Source: Pseudomonas viridiflava (lineage in GTDB: Bacteria > Pseudomonadota > Gammaproteobacteria > Pseudomonadales > Pseudomonadaceae). From it: a stretch of DNA of 64,000 nt. Where the stretch lies: the NCBI RefSeq assembly GCF_900580675.1, contig NZ_UTBG01000150.1, forward strand, positions 1 to 64,000, in the 5' to 3' direction. Shown one piece after another: positions 17,205-27,336 of the stretch; the stretch's first letter is position 1; the number at the start of each line of letters is the position of its first letter. The translations under genes were made by a program, and so were the position numbers. Under the pieces are notes generated by a model. It was not told where the DNA came from. It saw nothing but the letters and a program-made list of their open reading frames with translations, and ran no database searches.

Positions 17205-19915
17205 TGCGCTGCCTCCTGCAGACCGTCAACGGTTTTGCCAAAAATCGCCGGTGGAATACCGGCGAGGCCTTTCGGCAGTGCAACCAGGCCGGCACCCAAC
17301 TCATCGTTGATGCGCAGCGGCAGACGCAGGGTCTGGCCGGCGACGTTCAGGCTGAGCAGGGCACCGTCGTTGACGCCCAGGCGGTCGGCTTCGGACTTGG
17401 CTACGGACACGTAGGCGGCCGGGATGCGCTCTTGTACCGGCGCGGCTTTGGAAGAGGTCTCTTCGCTGCCGAACAAGTGGAAAAACGGCACAACCTGCCA
17501 GGTGCCTTGCGCCGGGTTGAACGGACGCGGTACGGCGGCGAACCAGTTCAGCGAATCGCCCTGGGTTTCGATCAGGCGGGTGCCCGGGTCGCCAGCGCGG
17601 ATATGCCCACCGACTTCGTCCTGGAACTTGTTCCAGGCCTGCGGCGAGTTCCAGCCCGGCGACCAGGCAAATGGCACCTGCTGACGTGGCTCGACCGAAC
17701 CCGAGTAACCTTCCATGGAGAAGGCGAATGCGGTGTCGATGTCTTGCGGCGTACGCGGTTCATGCACGCTGATGTCGGCACGCATAGCGGTACGACCGGA
17801 GTAACGCAGCGGCTCGCGGGCGAGTTTCATGCCCTTGATGCGGAACGCGGCGGACGGTGCAGCATCAACGATACGTGCCAGCTGCGGCGCGCTCGCGGCG
17901 GCAGCGGCGGTCACGTGGTCGAGCTGCGTCCAGTCGATCGGCTGGTTCAACAGGGTTGCGCGCAGGGCATGCAGCCAGCGCCAGCCTTCGTGAACCAGGA
18001 TGCTGGCGTCCATGTACTTCGGATCGAACACCTGGAAGAAGCGCTGTGCGCGGCCTTCCTGGCTGACCAGGGTACCGTCGCCTTCAGCGAAGGTGGCGGC
18101 CGGCAGCACCAGGTCGGCGCGCTCGCTGGTAGCGGTCTTCTGGTGGTCGGCAACGATCAGGACTTTGGCGGCGTTCAGCGCAGCGTCAACCTTGGCGGCA
18201 TCGGTGCGGGTGTACAGGTCGTTTTCCAGCACCACGATGGCGTCGGCATTGCCGTCGATCACGGCTTGCAGTGCAGCGTCCAGGGACTCGCCGCCGAGCA
18301 TGGCCAGGCCGAGGCTGTTGGCTTCCGGCACCACCAGGCTGATGGAACCGTTCTTGTCGCGCAGCTTCAAGGCCTTGGCGATGTTGGCAGCCGCTTCGAT
18401 CAGCGCCTTGGAACCCAACGAGGTGCCGGCGATGATCAATGGGCGCTTGGCGGCCAGCAGGGCGTCGGCGATGCGCTGGGCCAGTTCAACGGCTTCAGTG
18501 TCCAGGCCTTCGACGGCAGGCGCGCTGGCGTCGAGGGCGTGGGCCACGGCGAAACCGATGCGCGCCAGGTCGTCAGGTGCGGCGTGGACGCATTCTTCGG
18601 CGATGTCGTCGAGCTTGGTTTCAGCCAGGGATGCGATAAACAGCGGGTTCAGCGCGTGCTGGCCGATGTTTTTCACCGCGGCATCGAGCCAAGGCTGGAC
18701 GCGCATGGCGTCGGCCATGTCTTCAGCCTTGCCTTTGACCGACTGACGCAGGGACAGCGCGATACGCGCGGCGGTCTGGGTCAGGTCTTCACCGAGCACG
18801 AAGATGGCGTCGTGGTCTTCGATGTCGCGCATGTTCGGCACGGGCAGCGGGCTGTCGTTCAGCACTTGCAGCACCAGGCGGATGCGCTCCAGCTCACCGG
18901 CTTCGATACCGGAGTAGAAGTGCTCGGCGCCGACCAGTTCGCGCAACGCGTAGTTGCTTTCGAGGCTGGCGCGGGGCGAACCGATACCGACGATGTTGCG
19001 GCCGCGCAGCAGGTCGGCGGCTTTATCCAGCGCCGCGTCCAGGCTCAGCTTGGCGCCATCGGCCAGCAGTGGCTGGCGTGGGCGGTCTTCGCGGTTGACG
19101 TAGCCATAGCCGAAACGGCCACGGTCGCACAGGAAGTACTGGTTGACCGAGCCGTTGAAGCGGTTTTCGATGCGACGCAGTTCACCGTAGCGCTCGCCCG
19201 GGGAGATGTTGCAACCGCTGGAGCAGCCATGGCAGATGCTCGGCGAGAACTGCATGTCCCACTTACGGTTGTAGCGCTCGGAGTGGGTTTTGTCGGTGAA
19301 CACACCGGTCGGGCAGACCTCGGTGAGGTTGCCGGAGAACTCGCTTTCGAGTACGCCGTCTTCAACGCGACCGAAGTACACGTTGTCGTGGGCGCCGAAT
19401 ACGCCGAGGTCGGTGCCGCCGGCGTAGTCTTTATAGAAACGCACGCAACGGTAGCAGGCGATGCAGCGGTTCATTTCGTGGGAAATGAACGGGCCGAGGT
19501 CCTGGTTCTGGTGGGTACGCTTGGTGAAGCGATAACGGCGCTCGTTGTGGCCGGTCATCACCGTCATGTCTTGCAGGTGGCAGTGACCGCCTTCCTCACA
19601 GACCGGGCAGTCGTGGGGGTGGTTGGTCATCAGCCATTCGACAACGCTGGCGCGGAACGCCTTGGATTCTTCATCTTCGATGGAGATCCAGGTGTTGTCG
19701 GTGGCTGGCGTCATGCAGGACATGACGATACGACCGCGGGTGTCGTTCTCGTCGGTGTACTGCTTGACCGCACACTGGCGACAGGCACCGACGCTACCGA
19801 GCGCGGGGTGCCAGCAGAAATAAGGGATGTCGAGGCCTAGTGAGAGACATGCCTGTAACAGGTTGTCTGCCCCATCGACTTCGAGCGCTTTGCCGTCTAC
19901 GTGGATAGTGGCCAT
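17201..19915 (-). CDS. nuoG: NADH-quinone oxidoreductase subunit G
   Basis: A 904-residue iron-sulfur subunit of the peripheral arm. The N-terminal ferredoxin domain holds the 2Fe-2S ligands Cys34, 45, 48 and 67. It is followed by the His/Cys-ligated cluster region ([12 protein letters not shown]) and a 4Fe-4S domain with CIACYRC. The extra N7-type motif CHGCSSGC plus a distant Cys near FLCDRGR is present, as in E. coli. A molybdopterin-oxidoreductase-like domain fills the rest, without cofactor function. The gene is separated from nuoF by 135 bases that contain a strong hairpin, the only large gap inside the operon apart from that before nuoB. Confidence 0.97.
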   Translation of the reverse strand: MATIHVDGKALEVDGADNLLQACLSLGLDIPYFCWHPALGSVGACRQCAVKQYTDENDTRGRIVMSCMTPATDNTWISIEDEESKAFRASVVEWLMTNHPHDCPVCEEGGHCHLQDMTVMTGHNERRYRFTKRTHQNQDLGPFISHEMNRCIACYRCVRFYKDYAGGTDLGVFGAHDNVYFGRVEDGVLESEFSGNLTEVCPTGVFTDKTHSERYNRKWDMQFSPSICHGCSSGCNISPGERYGELRRIENRFNGSVNQYFLCDRGRFGYGYVNREDRPRQPLLADGAKLSLDAALDKAADLLRGRNIVGIGSPRASLESNYALRELVGAEHFYSGIEAGELERIRLVLQVLNDSPLPVPNMRDIEDHDAIFVLGEDLTQTAARIALSLRQSVKGKAEDMADAMRVQPWLDAAVKNIGQHALNPLFIASLAETKLDDIAEECVHAAPDDLARIGFAVAHALDASAPAVEGLDTEAVELAQRIADALLAAKRPLIIAGTSLGSKALIEAAANIAKALKLRDKNGSISLVVPEANSLGLAMLGGESLDAALQAVIDGNADAIVVLENDLYTRTDAAKVDAALNAAKVLIVADHQKTATSERADLVLPAATFAEGDGTLVSQEGRAQRFFQVFDPKYMDASILVHEGWRWLHALRATLLNQPIDWTQLDHVTAAAAASAPQLARIVDAAPSAAFRIKGMKLAREPLRYSGRTAMRADISVHEPRTPQDIDTAFAFSMEGYSGSVEPRQQVPFAWSPGWNSPQAWNKFQDEVGGHIRAGDPGTRLIETQGDSLNWFAAVPRPFNPAQGTWQVVPFFHLFGSEETSSKAAPVQERIPAAYVSVAKSEADRLGVNDGALLSLNVAGQTLRLPLRINDELGAGLVALPKGLAGIPPAIFGKTVDGLQEAAQ

Positions 19916-20015
19916 GGTTCAAAGTTCTTCGTTGGCCCGTTGTCAGCGGGCGTGGCTAATGGAATCTTGTTATTCATGTGCATCTACACAGCCATAAAGG
20001 CGTCGGCACATGAGC

Positions 20016-20041
20016 AGGCGAAGGGCACGGACCCTTCGCCT
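20016..20041 (-). promoter_or_regulatory. Intra-operon stem-loop between nuoF and nuoG
   Basis: Perfect 10-bp stem AGGCGAAGGG (20016-20025) / CCCTTCGCCT (20032-20041) with a 6-nt loop, just past the nuoF stop. There is no U-run after it on the minus strand, so it is more likely an RNA-processing or stability element than a terminator. Confidence 0.6.
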
Positions 20042-20050
20042 GGTTAAGCG

Positions 20051-21409
20051 TTACGCACCGACCATGGTCGGTGTGACCACCTGATTCAGATCACCGGCGC
20101 GCGCAGGTGCGATGCCAGCCTCGAATTCAGAGCGGAAGTATTTGATTGCGCTGCCCAACGGCTCCACGGCGCCCGGTGCGTGAGCACAGAAAGTCTTGCC
20201 TGGGCCGAGGAAACCGACCAGACCCAGCAGGGTCTCGATGTCGCCCGGCTGGCCTTCGCCTTTCTCGATCGCCATCAAGAGCTTCACGCTCCATGGCAAA
20301 CCGTCACGGCACGGGGTGCAGAAACCGCAGGATTCGCGGGAGAAGAACTGCTCCATGTTGCGCAGCAACGAGACCATGTTCACGGTGTTGTCCACCGCCA
20401 TCGCCAGGCCAGTGCCCATCCGGGTGCCGACCTTGCCGATGCCGCCGGCATACATCTGTGCGTCGAGGTGCTCGGGCAGCAGGAAACCGGTGCCGGCGCC
20501 GCCTGGCTGCCAGGCTTTCAAGGTGTAGCCGTCGCGCATGCCGCCGGCGTAGTCCTCGAACAGCTCGCGTGCGGTCACGCCGAAAGGCAGTTCCCACAGG
20601 CCAGGGTTCTTGACCTTGCCGGAGAAGCCCATGAGCTTGGTGCCCATGTCTTCGCTGCCTTCGCGGGCCAACGATTTGTACCAGTCCACGCCGTCGGCAA
20701 TGATCGCCGGCACGTTGCACAGGGTTTCAACGTTGTTCACGCAGGTCGGCTTGCCCCACACGCCTACGGCGGCAGGGAAGGGCGGCTTGGAGCGCGGGTT
20801 GGCGCGGCGGCCTTCGAGGGAGTTGATCAGTGCGGTTTCTTCACCGCAGATGTAACGCCCGGCGCCGGTGTGCACGAACAGTTCGAAGTCGAAACCCGAA
20901 CCGAGGATGTTCTTGCCCAGCAGGCCCGCAGCCTTGGCTTCTTCCACGGCACGGGTCAGGTGCTTGGCGGCGGTGGTGTATTCGCCACGCAGGAAGATGT
21001 AGCCACGGTAGGTTTTCAGCGCGCGGGCGCTGATCAGCATGCCTTCGATCAGCAGATGGGGCAGTTGCTCCATCAGCATGCGGTCTTTCCAGGTGTTCGG
21101 CTCCATTTCATCCGCGTTGCACAGCAGGTAACGGATGTTGATGGATTCGTCCTTGGGCATCAGGCCCCACTTCACGCCCGTGGGGAAGCCTGCACCGCCG
21201 CGGCCTTTGAGGCCGGCGTCTTTCACGGTCTGGACGATGTCGTCCTGAGCCATGTCGGCGAAGGCTTTGCGCGCGGCGGCGTAACCGTTCTTGGCCTGGT
21301 ACTCGTCGAGCCATACCGGCTCGCCGTCGTCACGCAGGCGCCAGGTCAGCGGGTGGGTCTCGGGCGAACGCTTGATCAGGTTGGCCGGGCCGAAAGATGT
21401 AAGGGTCAT
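20051..21409 (-). CDS. nuoF: NADH-quinone oxidoreductase subunit F (NADH/FMN binding)
   Basis: A 452-residue NADH dehydrogenase subunit that accepts electrons from NADH onto FMN and passes them to cluster N3. The glycine-rich NADH/FMN site [10 protein letters not shown] is at residues 69-78, the FMN region [13 protein letters not shown] near 180, and the 4Fe-4S motif [11 protein letters not shown] near 350 with the final Cys near residue 400. The start ATG 21409 overlaps the nuoE stop by 4 bases. It is the entry point of complex I. Confidence 0.97.
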   Translation of the reverse strand: MTLTSFGPANLIKRSPETHPLTWRLRDDGEPVWLDEYQAKNGYAAARKAFADMAQDDIVQTVKDAGLKGRGGAGFPTGVKWGLMPKDESINIRYLLCNADEMEPNTWKDRMLMEQLPHLLIEGMLISARALKTYRGYIFLRGEYTTAAKHLTRAVEEAKAAGLLGKNILGSGFDFELFVHTGAGRYICGEETALINSLEGRRANPRSKPPFPAAVGVWGKPTCVNNVETLCNVPAIIADGVDWYKSLAREGSEDMGTKLMGFSGKVKNPGLWELPFGVTARELFEDYAGGMRDGYTLKAWQPGGAGTGFLLPEHLDAQMYAGGIGKVGTRMGTGLAMAVDNTVNMVSLLRNMEQFFSRESCGFCTPCRDGLPWSVKLLMAIEKGEGQPGDIETLLGLVGFLGPGKTFCAHAPGAVEPLGSAIKYFRSEFEAGIAPARAGDLNQVVTPTMVGA

Positions 21410-21903
21410 GGGTAGCCCTCGAGCAATTGGGTGACGCCAGCAGGCTGCACGTCACCGAATGTGTCGTCGTCGATCATCAACGCCGGCGCCTTGTCGCAGT
21501 TGCCCAGGCAGCACACCGGCAGCAGCGTGAAGCGGCCGTCCGGGGTGGTCTGGCCGAGGCCGATGCCAAGCTTGGCCTGGATCTCGCTGACCACGGACTC
21601 GTGGCCACCGATGTAGCAGACCATGCTGTCGCACACGCGAATGATGTGGCGGCCCACCGGTTGGCGGAAGATCTGGCTGTAGAACGTCGCCACACCTTCC
21701 ACGTCGCTGGCCGGGATGCCGAGGATCTCGCCGATGGCGTAGAGGGCGCCGTCCGGCACCCAGCCACGTTCCTTCTGGACGATTTTCAAGGCTTCGATCG
21801 ACGCCGCGCGCGGGTCTTCGTAGTGATGCAGCTCGTGCTCGATGGCCGAGCGCTCGGTTTCACTCAGGGTGAAACGGTCTGTCTGGATAAGCGTGCTGTT
21901 CAT
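21406..21903 (-). CDS. nuoE: NADH-quinone oxidoreductase subunit E (2Fe-2S)
   Basis: A 165-residue thioredoxin-fold ferredoxin subunit carrying cluster N1a. The four ligands are visible as Cys91 and Cys96 in [10 protein letters not shown] and two more in the [10 protein letters not shown] region (Cys131 or 132, and Cys136). The helical N-terminus, including [20 protein letters not shown], is typical. It is located 2 bases after nuoCD and overlaps nuoF, consistent with a 1:1 NuoE:NuoF module. Confidence 0.96.
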   Translation of the reverse strand: MNSTLIQTDRFTLSETERSAIEHELHHYEDPRAASIEALKIVQKERGWVPDGALYAIGEILGIPASDVEGVATFYSQIFRQPVGRHIIRVCDSMVCYIGGHESVVSEIQAKLGIGLGQTTPDGRFTLLPVCCLGNCDKAPALMIDDDTFGDVQPAGVTQLLEGYP

Positions 21904-21905
21904 GC

Positions 21906-23690
21906 TTAGCGGTCCACGTCGGCCATAACGAAATCGATACTACCCAGGTACGCAATCAAGTCCGCGACCATTTCACCTTTGATCACCGAAGGGATCTGCT
22001 GCAGGTGCGGGAAGCTTGGGGTACGAATCCGGGTGCGGTAGCTCATGGTGCCGCCATCGCTCGTCAGGTAATAACTGTTGATACCCTTGGTCGCTTCAAT
22101 CATCTGGAAGGATTCGTTGGCCGGCATCACCGGGCCCCACGAAACTTGCAGGAAGTGCGTGATCAGGGTTTCGATGTGCTGCAGCGTGCGTTCTTTCGGC
22201 GGCGGCGTGGTCAGCGGGTGATCCGCCTTGTACGGGCCGGCCGGCATGTTGCGCATGCACTGCTCGATGATCTTCAGGCTCTGGCGCATTTCTTCGACGC
22301 GCACGATGCAGCGGTCGTAGGCATCGCCATTCGCGGCCGTCGGAATCTCGAATTCGAAGTTCTCGTAGCCGGAGTACGGGCGCGCTTTACGCAGGTCGAA
22401 GTCGCAACCGGTCGAACGCAGGCCGGCACCGGTGACGCCCCATTCCAGGGCCTCTTTGGTGTTGTACTGCGCGACGCCGATGGTCCGGCCTTTGAGGATG
22501 CTGTTGTCGAGGGCGGCTTTCTGGTACTCGTCCAGACGCTTGGGCATCCAGTCGATGAATTCCTTGACCAGGCGCTCCCAGCCATTCGGCAGGTCGTGGG
22601 CCACGCCGCCGATGCGGTACCAGGCCGGGTGCAGGCGGAAACCGGTGACGGCTTCGATGACCTTGTAGGCGCGCTGACGGTCGGTGAAGGTGAAGAACAC
22701 CGGGGTCATGGCGCCGACGTCCTGGATATAAGTACCCAGGAACAGCAGGTGGCTGGTGATTCGGAAGAACTCGGCCATCATGATGCGAATGGTGTCGACG
22801 CGGTCGGGCACTTTGATGCCGGCCAGCTTCTCGACCGAGAGCACGTACGGCAGGTTGTTCATCACGCCACCGAGGTAGTCGATACGGTCGGTGTACGGGA
22901 TGAAGCTGTGCCACGACTGGCGCTCGGCCATTTTTTCGGCACCACGGTGGTGGTAGCCGATGTCCGGCACGCAGTCGACGATTTCTTCGCCATCCAGCTG
23001 CAGGATGATGCGGAAGGCACCGTGAGCCGAAGGGTGGTTCGGGCCCAGGTTGAGGAACATGTAGTCCTCGTTGGTGCCGGAGCGTTTCATGCCCCAGTCT
23101 TCCGGACGGAAGCGTGCGGCCTCTTCTTCAAGCTGCTGCTTGGCGAGCGTCAGGCTGAACGGGTCGAATTCGGTCGCGCGCGCCGGGAAGTCCTTGCGCA
23201 GCGGGTGACCTTCCCACGTCGGCGGCATCATGATGCGCGTCAGGTGCGGGTGGCCCGGGAAGTCGATGCCGAACATGTCCCAGACTTCACGCTCGTACCA
23301 GTTGGCGTTTGGCCAGATACCGGTCACGGTCGGAATGCTCAAGTCGCCTTCAGACAGGGCAACCTTGATCATCACATCGCTGTTACGTTCCAGCGACATC
23401 AGGTGGTAGAACACGGTGAAATCGGCGCCGCTCGGCAGCCCTTGTCGCTTGGTGCGCAGACGCTCGTCCACGCCATGCAGGTCATAAAGCATGACGTACG
23501 GCTTGGGCAGGTTGCGCAGGAAGGTCAGGACTTCGACGAGCTTGGCGCGCGCCACCCACAGCACCGGCATACCGGTGCGCGTGGCCTGGGCGGTGAAGGC
23601 GTCAGGGCCAAAACGGTTGTTGAGTTCGACGACCACATCCTGGTCGTCTGCCTTATAAGGCGGGATGTACAGAGCACTGCCTGTAGTCAT
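21906..23690 (-). CDS. nuoC: NADH-quinone oxidoreductase fused subunit C/D
   Basis: A 594-residue fusion of NuoC (about residues 1-185; landmark [20 protein letters not shown]) and NuoD (about 205-594; start [12 protein letters not shown]). NuoD forms the quinone site with NuoB; the conserved His of GPNHPSAHG and a Tyr in the following region line it. Fusion is normal for gamma-proteobacteria such as E. coli and Pseudomonas. ATG 23690 follows a 70-base gap after nuoB, and the stop lies 2 bases from nuoE. Confidence 0.97.
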   Translation of the reverse strand: MTTGSALYIPPYKADDQDVVVELNNRFGPDAFTAQATRTGMPVLWVARAKLVEVLTFLRNLPKPYVMLYDLHGVDERLRTKRQGLPSGADFTVFYHLMSLERNSDVMIKVALSEGDLSIPTVTGIWPNANWYEREVWDMFGIDFPGHPHLTRIMMPPTWEGHPLRKDFPARATEFDPFSLTLAKQQLEEEAARFRPEDWGMKRSGTNEDYMFLNLGPNHPSAHGAFRIILQLDGEEIVDCVPDIGYHHRGAEKMAERQSWHSFIPYTDRIDYLGGVMNNLPYVLSVEKLAGIKVPDRVDTIRIMMAEFFRITSHLLFLGTYIQDVGAMTPVFFTFTDRQRAYKVIEAVTGFRLHPAWYRIGGVAHDLPNGWERLVKEFIDWMPKRLDEYQKAALDNSILKGRTIGVAQYNTKEALEWGVTGAGLRSTGCDFDLRKARPYSGYENFEFEIPTAANGDAYDRCIVRVEEMRQSLKIIEQCMRNMPAGPYKADHPLTTPPPKERTLQHIETLITHFLQVSWGPVMPANESFQMIEATKGINSYYLTSDGGTMSYRTRIRTPSFPHLQQIPSVIKGEMVADLIAYLGSIDFVMADVDR

Positions 23691-23760
23691 GGTTTTTTAT
23701 CGCTTTCGGTCAACGTAAAGAATGAAGCCAGGTTTTCGTTCTATATAAGAAGCGGCTGGA

Positions 23761-24435
23761 TCAGACTTCGTCGGGGCTGCGCAGGTTGGTGACTGCGATT
23801 CGCTGTTCGCGGCGCTGTTCCTTTTGCGAAGGCATCTCGGCGCGGTACACGCCTTGATCGCCGACGACCCAGGACAGTGGGCGACGCTCCTTGCCAATCG
23901 ATTCCTGCAACAGCATCAAGCCTTGCAGGAAAGCTTCGGGGCGGGGCGGGCAGCCAGGCACGTAGACGTCCACGGGCAGGAACTTGTCCACCCCCTGGAC
24001 AACGGAGTAGATGTCGTACATGCCACCGGAGTTGGCGCACGAGCCCATGGAGATAACCCACTTCGGCTCGAGCATTTGCTCGTAGAGACGCTGGATGATC
24101 GGCGCCATCTTGATAAAGCAGGTACCGGCGATAACCATGAAATCCGCCTGGCGTGGTGATGCCCGGATAACTTCGGCGCCAAAGCGCGCGATGTCGTGGG
24201 GTGCCGTGAAGGCGGTGGTCATTTCCACGTAGCAGCACGAAAGACCGAAGTTGTACGGCCACAGGGAGTTTTTACGCCCCCAGTTGACCGCGCCACTCAG
24301 CACGTCTTCCAGCTTGCCCATGTAGATGTTTTTGTGGACTTGATCTTCTAACGGATCGGAAACGGTGTCGCGTTCGCCGATAGGGTACTGATCGTTAGGA
24401 GCATCCGGGTCGATCCTGGTGAGATTGTATTGCAT
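23761..24435 (-). CDS. nuoB: NADH-quinone oxidoreductase subunit B (cluster N2)
   Basis: A 224-residue subunit holding the terminal cluster N2, ligated by the adjacent pair Cys67-Cys68 (GLSCCYVE), Cys133 (MGSCANSGG) and Cys162 (VPGCPPRPE). It delivers electrons to quinone at the NuoB/NuoD interface. A TTG codon six bases upstream (24441) is in frame, but ATG 24435 ([10 protein letters not shown]) matches the family start and has GAGG about 9 bases upstream. It follows nuoA after 10 bases. Confidence 0.97.
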   Translation of the reverse strand: MQYNLTRIDPDAPNDQYPIGERDTVSDPLEDQVHKNIYMGKLEDVLSGAVNWGRKNSLWPYNFGLSCCYVEMTTAFTAPHDIARFGAEVIRASPRQADFMVIAGTCFIKMAPIIQRLYEQMLEPKWVISMGSCANSGGMYDIYSVVQGVDKFLPVDVYVPGCPPRPEAFLQGLMLLQESIGKERRPLSWVVGDQGVYRAEMPSQKEQRREQRIAVTNLRSPDEV

Positions 24436-24445
24436 CGCCAAAGCC

Positions 24446-24859
24446 TCATTGTTTCAGCTTCGCTTGCCGCTTACGACGAGCTTCCGGAGCCCAATCAAGG
24501 GCGCCCACTCGAAATAGGTAGACAAGGCCTGCCAACAGAATTGCTATGAAAACGAGAGCTTCGACGAATCCGGTCCAGCCGCTTTCGCGGACGGACACAG
24601 ACCAGGCAAAGAGAAAAAGGGCTTCGATATCGAAGATCACGAAGAGCATCGCGACCAGATAGAATTTGGCTGAGAGCCGCAGTCGGGCGCCACCTGTAGG
24701 CAGCATGCCGGACTCGAACGGTTCATTTTTGCTGCGGCCCCAGGCTTTTGACCCAAGGAGGCTGGAGACGCCGAGCATGAAGGCACAAAGGCCGACAACA
24801 CCGAGGAGGAAAATGGCAAAGCCCCAGTTGTGGGCGATGAGTCCTGTCGCTTCGGTCAT
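24446..24859 (-). CDS. nuoA: NADH-quinone oxidoreductase subunit A
   Basis: A 137-residue membrane subunit, first gene of the operon. It has three hydrophobic helices with the loop motif [20 protein letters not shown], whose Cys is absent here, as in many bacteria, and [14 protein letters not shown] in helix 2 with conserved acidic residues. ATG 24859 is chosen: further in-frame upstream codons would extend into the AT-rich promoter region. The ribosome-binding site is AAGGA. Confidence 0.95.
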   Translation of the reverse strand: MTEATGLIAHNWGFAIFLLGVVGLCAFMLGVSSLLGSKAWGRSKNEPFESGMLPTGGARLRLSAKFYLVAMLFVIFDIEALFLFAWSVSVRESGWTGFVEALVFIAILLAGLVYLFRVGALDWAPEARRKRQAKLKQ

Positions 24860-24949
24860 GCTGGAAATCCTTAACAGAGAGCAAAGGTCTCTGAGCTCGA
24901 AAAAGTAACGATGCAGTGACGATATGTCGCAGCGCAATCAATCGGGGTG

Positions 24950-24978
24950 ATTTTATGGCTAAACACCGGGCAAGTAAA
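24950..24978 (-). promoter_or_regulatory. Putative sigma-70 promoter of the nuo operon
   Basis: On the minus strand TTTACT (24978-24973) and TAAAAT (24955-24950) are separated by 17 bases. They would give a leader of about 85 nt before the nuoA start codon. The surrounding region is AT-rich. The call is by motif and position only. Confidence 0.45.
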
Positions 24979-24993
24979 ATTGCGCGAGCGAAA

Positions 24994-25009
24994 TTATTCC
25001 TTGGAATAA
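24994..25009. promoter_or_regulatory. Perfect inverted repeat upstream of the nuo promoter
   Basis: TTATTCC (24994-25000) and GGAATAA (25003-25009) form a 7-bp dyad with a 2-base spacer, 15 bases upstream of the proposed -35. This is a typical position for an activator or repressor dimer. I do not recognise the regulator; it does not match the ANR/FNR motif TTGAT-N4-ATCAA. Confidence 0.4.
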
Positions 25010-25297
25010 GCACATAGTGCACCTCTTTGGGGCTGCAGGCCTTGTGGGGCGGGCATTAGCGGGTAATTAATGAATTGTGTTTTGTTTGACCGGCAACAAA
25101 GTTTTGCTGCGCTAAATGATAATGAATATTGTTTGCGCAGGGTTTAAGCGAATGTTTCTCGTGTGGCGGGGGAAGTTGCCGTTACTTGCTGGTTTATCGC
25201 TTAGTTGCTGGAACAGATCTTTTAACCGATTCGAATCAGGCAAATACCGCTCTGGATCAATGTTTTTTGCAAAACCTTCAGATTGCATGCATTCCCT
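25010..25297. other. Intergenic DNA without convincing genes (nuo-aceA)
   Basis: This AT-richer stretch holds an inverted repeat CTGCGC (25107-25112) / GCGCAG (25135-25140) around an AT-rich centre that contains TGATAATGAATATT, weakly like a Fur box. A plus-strand reading frame begins at 25116 but runs into the REPIN and has no convincing ribosome-binding site, so it is not called as a gene. Confidence 0.4.
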
Positions 25298-25386
25298 TGT
25301 GGGAGCGGGCTTGCTCGCGAAAGCGGTGGTTCAGTCAGCACTTCCTTGACTGACAGACCGCATTCGCGAGCAAGCCCGCTCCCACA
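25298..25386. repeat. REPIN, type A
   Basis: Inverted pair of the same REP sequence as at 2132: TGTGGGAGCGGGCTTGCTCG starting at 25298 and its complement ending at 25386, with partly paired AGTCAGCA/TGACTGA sequence in between. Confidence 0.9.
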
Positions 25387-25423
25387 TGTTTAATCTCCAG
25401 TGTCTCAGGGAGTTTTTTCGAGC

Positions 25424-25454
25424 AAAAAAAAACGCCCCGAACCAGTCGGGGCGT
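25424..25454 (-). terminator. Intrinsic terminator of aceA
   Basis: Stem CGCCCCGA (25433-25440) / TCGGGGCG (25446-25453), followed on the minus strand by about nine U. It lies 65 bases past the aceA stop codon. Confidence 0.9.
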
Positions 25455-25517
25455 GATTGTTGTGCGGCACTGCGGTTAGGTCTTCCCTGGTGCCGCAATG
25501 GCCGTTTACTCAGCCAA

Positions 25518-26843
25518 TCAGTGGAATTGCTCTTCTTCGGTCGAACCGGTCAGCGCGGTCACGGACGAGGTGCCGCCCTGGATCACGGTGGTCATGTCGT
25601 CGAAATAGCCGGTGCCCACTTCCTGCTGGTGCGCCACAAAGGTGTAACCCTTGGAGGCGTCAGCGAATTCCTGCTCCTGCAGCTTCACGTAGGCAGTCAT
25701 GTCGTTGCGGGCGTAGTCGTGCGCCAGGTTGAACATGCTGTGCCACATGTTGTGAATGCCGGCCAGGGTGATGAACTGGTGCTTGTAGCCCATGGCGGAC
25801 AGTTCGCGCTGGAACTTGGCGATGGTCGCGTCGTCCAGGTTTTTCTTCCAGTTGAAGGAAGGCGAGCAGTTGTAGGACAGCAGTTGGTCCGGGTATTCCT
25901 TTTTGATCGCCTCGGCAAAGCGGCGAGCCTCGTCCAGGTCCGGCTTGGCGGTTTCGCACCAGATCAGGTCGGCGTACGGCGCGTAGGCCAGGCCGCGAGC
26001 GATCGCCTGGTCGAGACCGGCGCGTACTTTGTAGAAGCCTTCCTGGGTGCGTTCGCCGGTGACGAACGGCTGGTCGTACGGGTCGCAGTCCGACGTCAGC
26101 AAGTCGGCCGCGTTGGCGTCGGTACGGGCGAGGATGATGGTCGGCGTACCGGCAACGTCAGCGGCCAGGCGAGCAGCGGTCAGCTTCTGCACGGCTTCCT
26201 GGGTCGGTACCAACACCTTGCCGCCCATGTGGCCGCACTTCTTCACCGAAGCCAGTTGGTCTTCAAAGTGAACGCCGGCAGCACCGGCCTCGATCATGCT
26301 CTTCATCAGTTCGTAAGCGTTGAGTACGCCACCGAAACCGGCTTCGGCGTCTGCCACGATCGGTGCGAAATAATCGATGTAGCCTTCGTCGCCCGGGCCT
26401 TTACCGGCTTTCCACTGGATCTGGTCGGCACGGCGGAACGCGTTGTTGATGCGCTTGACCACGGTCGGAACCGAGTCCACCGGGTACAGCGATTGGTCGG
26501 GGTACATGGATTCAGCGGAGTTGTTGTCCGCTGCCACTTGCCAGCCGGACAGGTAGATCGCCTGGATACCGGCTTTTACCTGTTGGACTGCCTGGCCACC
26601 CGTGAGGGCGCCCATGCAGTTGACGAAATCTTTGTCGGGACGGAAGGAAGGCTTGGCGCCCTGGGTGACCAGGTTCCACAGCTTTTCGGCGCCGAGTTTT
26701 GCAAAGGTGTGCTCGGGTTGAACCGAGCCACGCAGGCGGACGACGTCAGCAGCGGAATAAGCGCGGGTCACGCCTTTCCAGCGTGGGTTTTCAGCCCAGT
26801 CTTTCTCAAGGGCTGCAATTTGCTGTTCGCGTGTCAGTGCCAT
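25518..26843 (-). CDS. aceA: Isocitrate lyase
   Basis: A 441-residue cytosolic enzyme that splits isocitrate to glyoxylate and succinate, first step of the glyoxylate shunt, needed for growth on acetate and fatty acids. The catalytic loop KKCGHMGGK is at residues 201-209 with active-site Cys203; the metal and substrate region [10 protein letters not shown] is near 163-172. The length fits the short E. coli-like class. ATG 26843 is preferred to an in-frame codon at 26900 because GAGG (26853-26856 on the minus strand) is 9 bases upstream. It has its own terminator and a long upstream leader. The two isocitrate dehydrogenases encoded at 33.9-37.9 kb compete for the same substrate. Confidence 0.97.
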   Translation of the reverse strand: MALTREQQIAALEKDWAENPRWKGVTRAYSAADVVRLRGSVQPEHTFAKLGAEKLWNLVTQGAKPSFRPDKDFVNCMGALTGGQAVQQVKAGIQAIYLSGWQVAADNNSAESMYPDQSLYPVDSVPTVVKRINNAFRRADQIQWKAGKGPGDEGYIDYFAPIVADAEAGFGGVLNAYELMKSMIEAGAAGVHFEDQLASVKKCGHMGGKVLVPTQEAVQKLTAARLAADVAGTPTIILARTDANAADLLTSDCDPYDQPFVTGERTQEGFYKVRAGLDQAIARGLAYAPYADLIWCETAKPDLDEARRFAEAIKKEYPDQLLSYNCSPSFNWKKNLDDATIAKFQRELSAMGYKHQFITLAGIHNMWHSMFNLAHDYARNDMTAYVKLQEQEFADASKGYTFVAHQQEVGTGYFDDMTTVIQGGTSSVTALTGSTEEEQFH

Positions 26844-27228
26844 GGAAATAAACCTCGTCGCTTCTTGTTTGGAAAAACATCCGTTTTGCCGGCCGCACAT
26901 TCAATGCGTGGGCAGGGCTGCTCGCTGATCAGAAGCGTAGGCGGTCAAGTCAGGTAAGGCGGGGAAGTCGACGGGATGAACGATGGCTCAAGGAGGAGTT
27001 GAGCAGGTAAGGGCGAACTGCGAACGGTCTTCGGGCGTCGTGGGCCTTTGTACGATCCATCAGTGTGTAGCCGGGTTACCTGGTTAGCTTCCGTCCCTCG
27101 GGACAACTTCGTTCCAGTCGCAACCTCGTCAAACACACCTTGTGGGCGGTACAGACACGAATCGGCTCGGGTGGGTAGCTTGGAGCGACGATTCGAAGGC
27201 CCTTGCCAGGGCCCCTGATTAGCGGGAG
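26844..27228 (-). ncRNA. Long putative 5' leader of aceA mRNA
   Basis: About 385 bases between the proposed promoter and the aceA start hold no convincing gene. Hairpins include GGCCCT-TGCC-AGGGCC (27198-27213) and GTCCCGAGGGAC (27101-27112 region). There is no intrinsic terminator inside. A GTG-started minus-strand frame (27136 down to 26945) encodes 63 residues without recognisable features and could be a leader peptide or chance. It may equally contain a separate small RNA. Confidence 0.4.
26862..26869 (-). promoter_or_regulatory. CA motif (Hfq/Crc target) at the aceA ribosome-binding site
   Basis: On the minus strand AACAAGAA fits the AAnAANAA catabolite-activity motif bound by Hfq with Crc in Pseudomonas. 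It sits 5 bases 5' of the GAGG ribosome-binding site, where binding would block translation. This agrees with carbon catabolite repression of acetate use; function is inferred from motif and place. Confidence 0.5.
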
Positions 27229-27235
27229 CGAGGCC

Positions 27236-27264
27236 ATCATGCCCATGCTTTTTTGGATCGTCAA
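27236..27264 (-). promoter_or_regulatory. Putative distal promoter of aceA
   Basis: On the minus strand TTGACG (27264-27259) and CATGAT (27241-27236) are spaced by 17 bases. The -35 is good and the -10 mediocre. It lies directly downstream of the TGTAGT/ACTACA inverted repeat, which supports a regulated promoter here. Confidence 0.4.
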
Positions 27265-27270
27265 ATGTTT

Positions 27271-27296
27271 TGTAGTGCTTTTTTTAAAGCACTACA
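27271..27296. promoter_or_regulatory. RccR-like operator upstream of aceA
   Basis: TGTAGTGCTTT (27271-27281) and AAAGCACTACA (27286-27296) form a perfect dyad. Its outer hexamers TGTAGT and ACTACA are those I recall for RccR, the KDPG-responsive RpiR-type regulator that controls aceE and glyoxylate-shunt genes in Pseudomonas; the spacing here is 14 bases. It is 6 bases upstream of the proposed -35. It has no U-run and is not a terminator for the upstream gene. Confidence 0.55.
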
Positions 27297-27336
27297 TCTT
27301 TAGTCTCATACGACTCGTCAGTCAGTTTTTGGTGCT

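Noticed and set aside
17204..19840. An 878-codon open frame on the plus strand
   Set aside because: It is an exact antisense shadow of nuoG, rich in His/Gln/Arg and without domains; high GC removes stop codons on the opposite strand.
25113..25131. Fur-box-like GATAATGAATATTGTTTGC
   Set aside because: Only about 13 of 19 positions agree with the consensus and no iron-related gene follows.
25116..25349. Plus-strand frame of 77 codons between nuoA and aceA
   Set aside because: Ends within the REPIN, has no convincing ribosome-binding site, and its composition is not codon-biased like its neighbours.
26945..27136. Minus-strand frame of 63 codons in the aceA leader
   Set aside because: GTG start without a clear site and no known family; mentioned as a possible leader peptide but not called.
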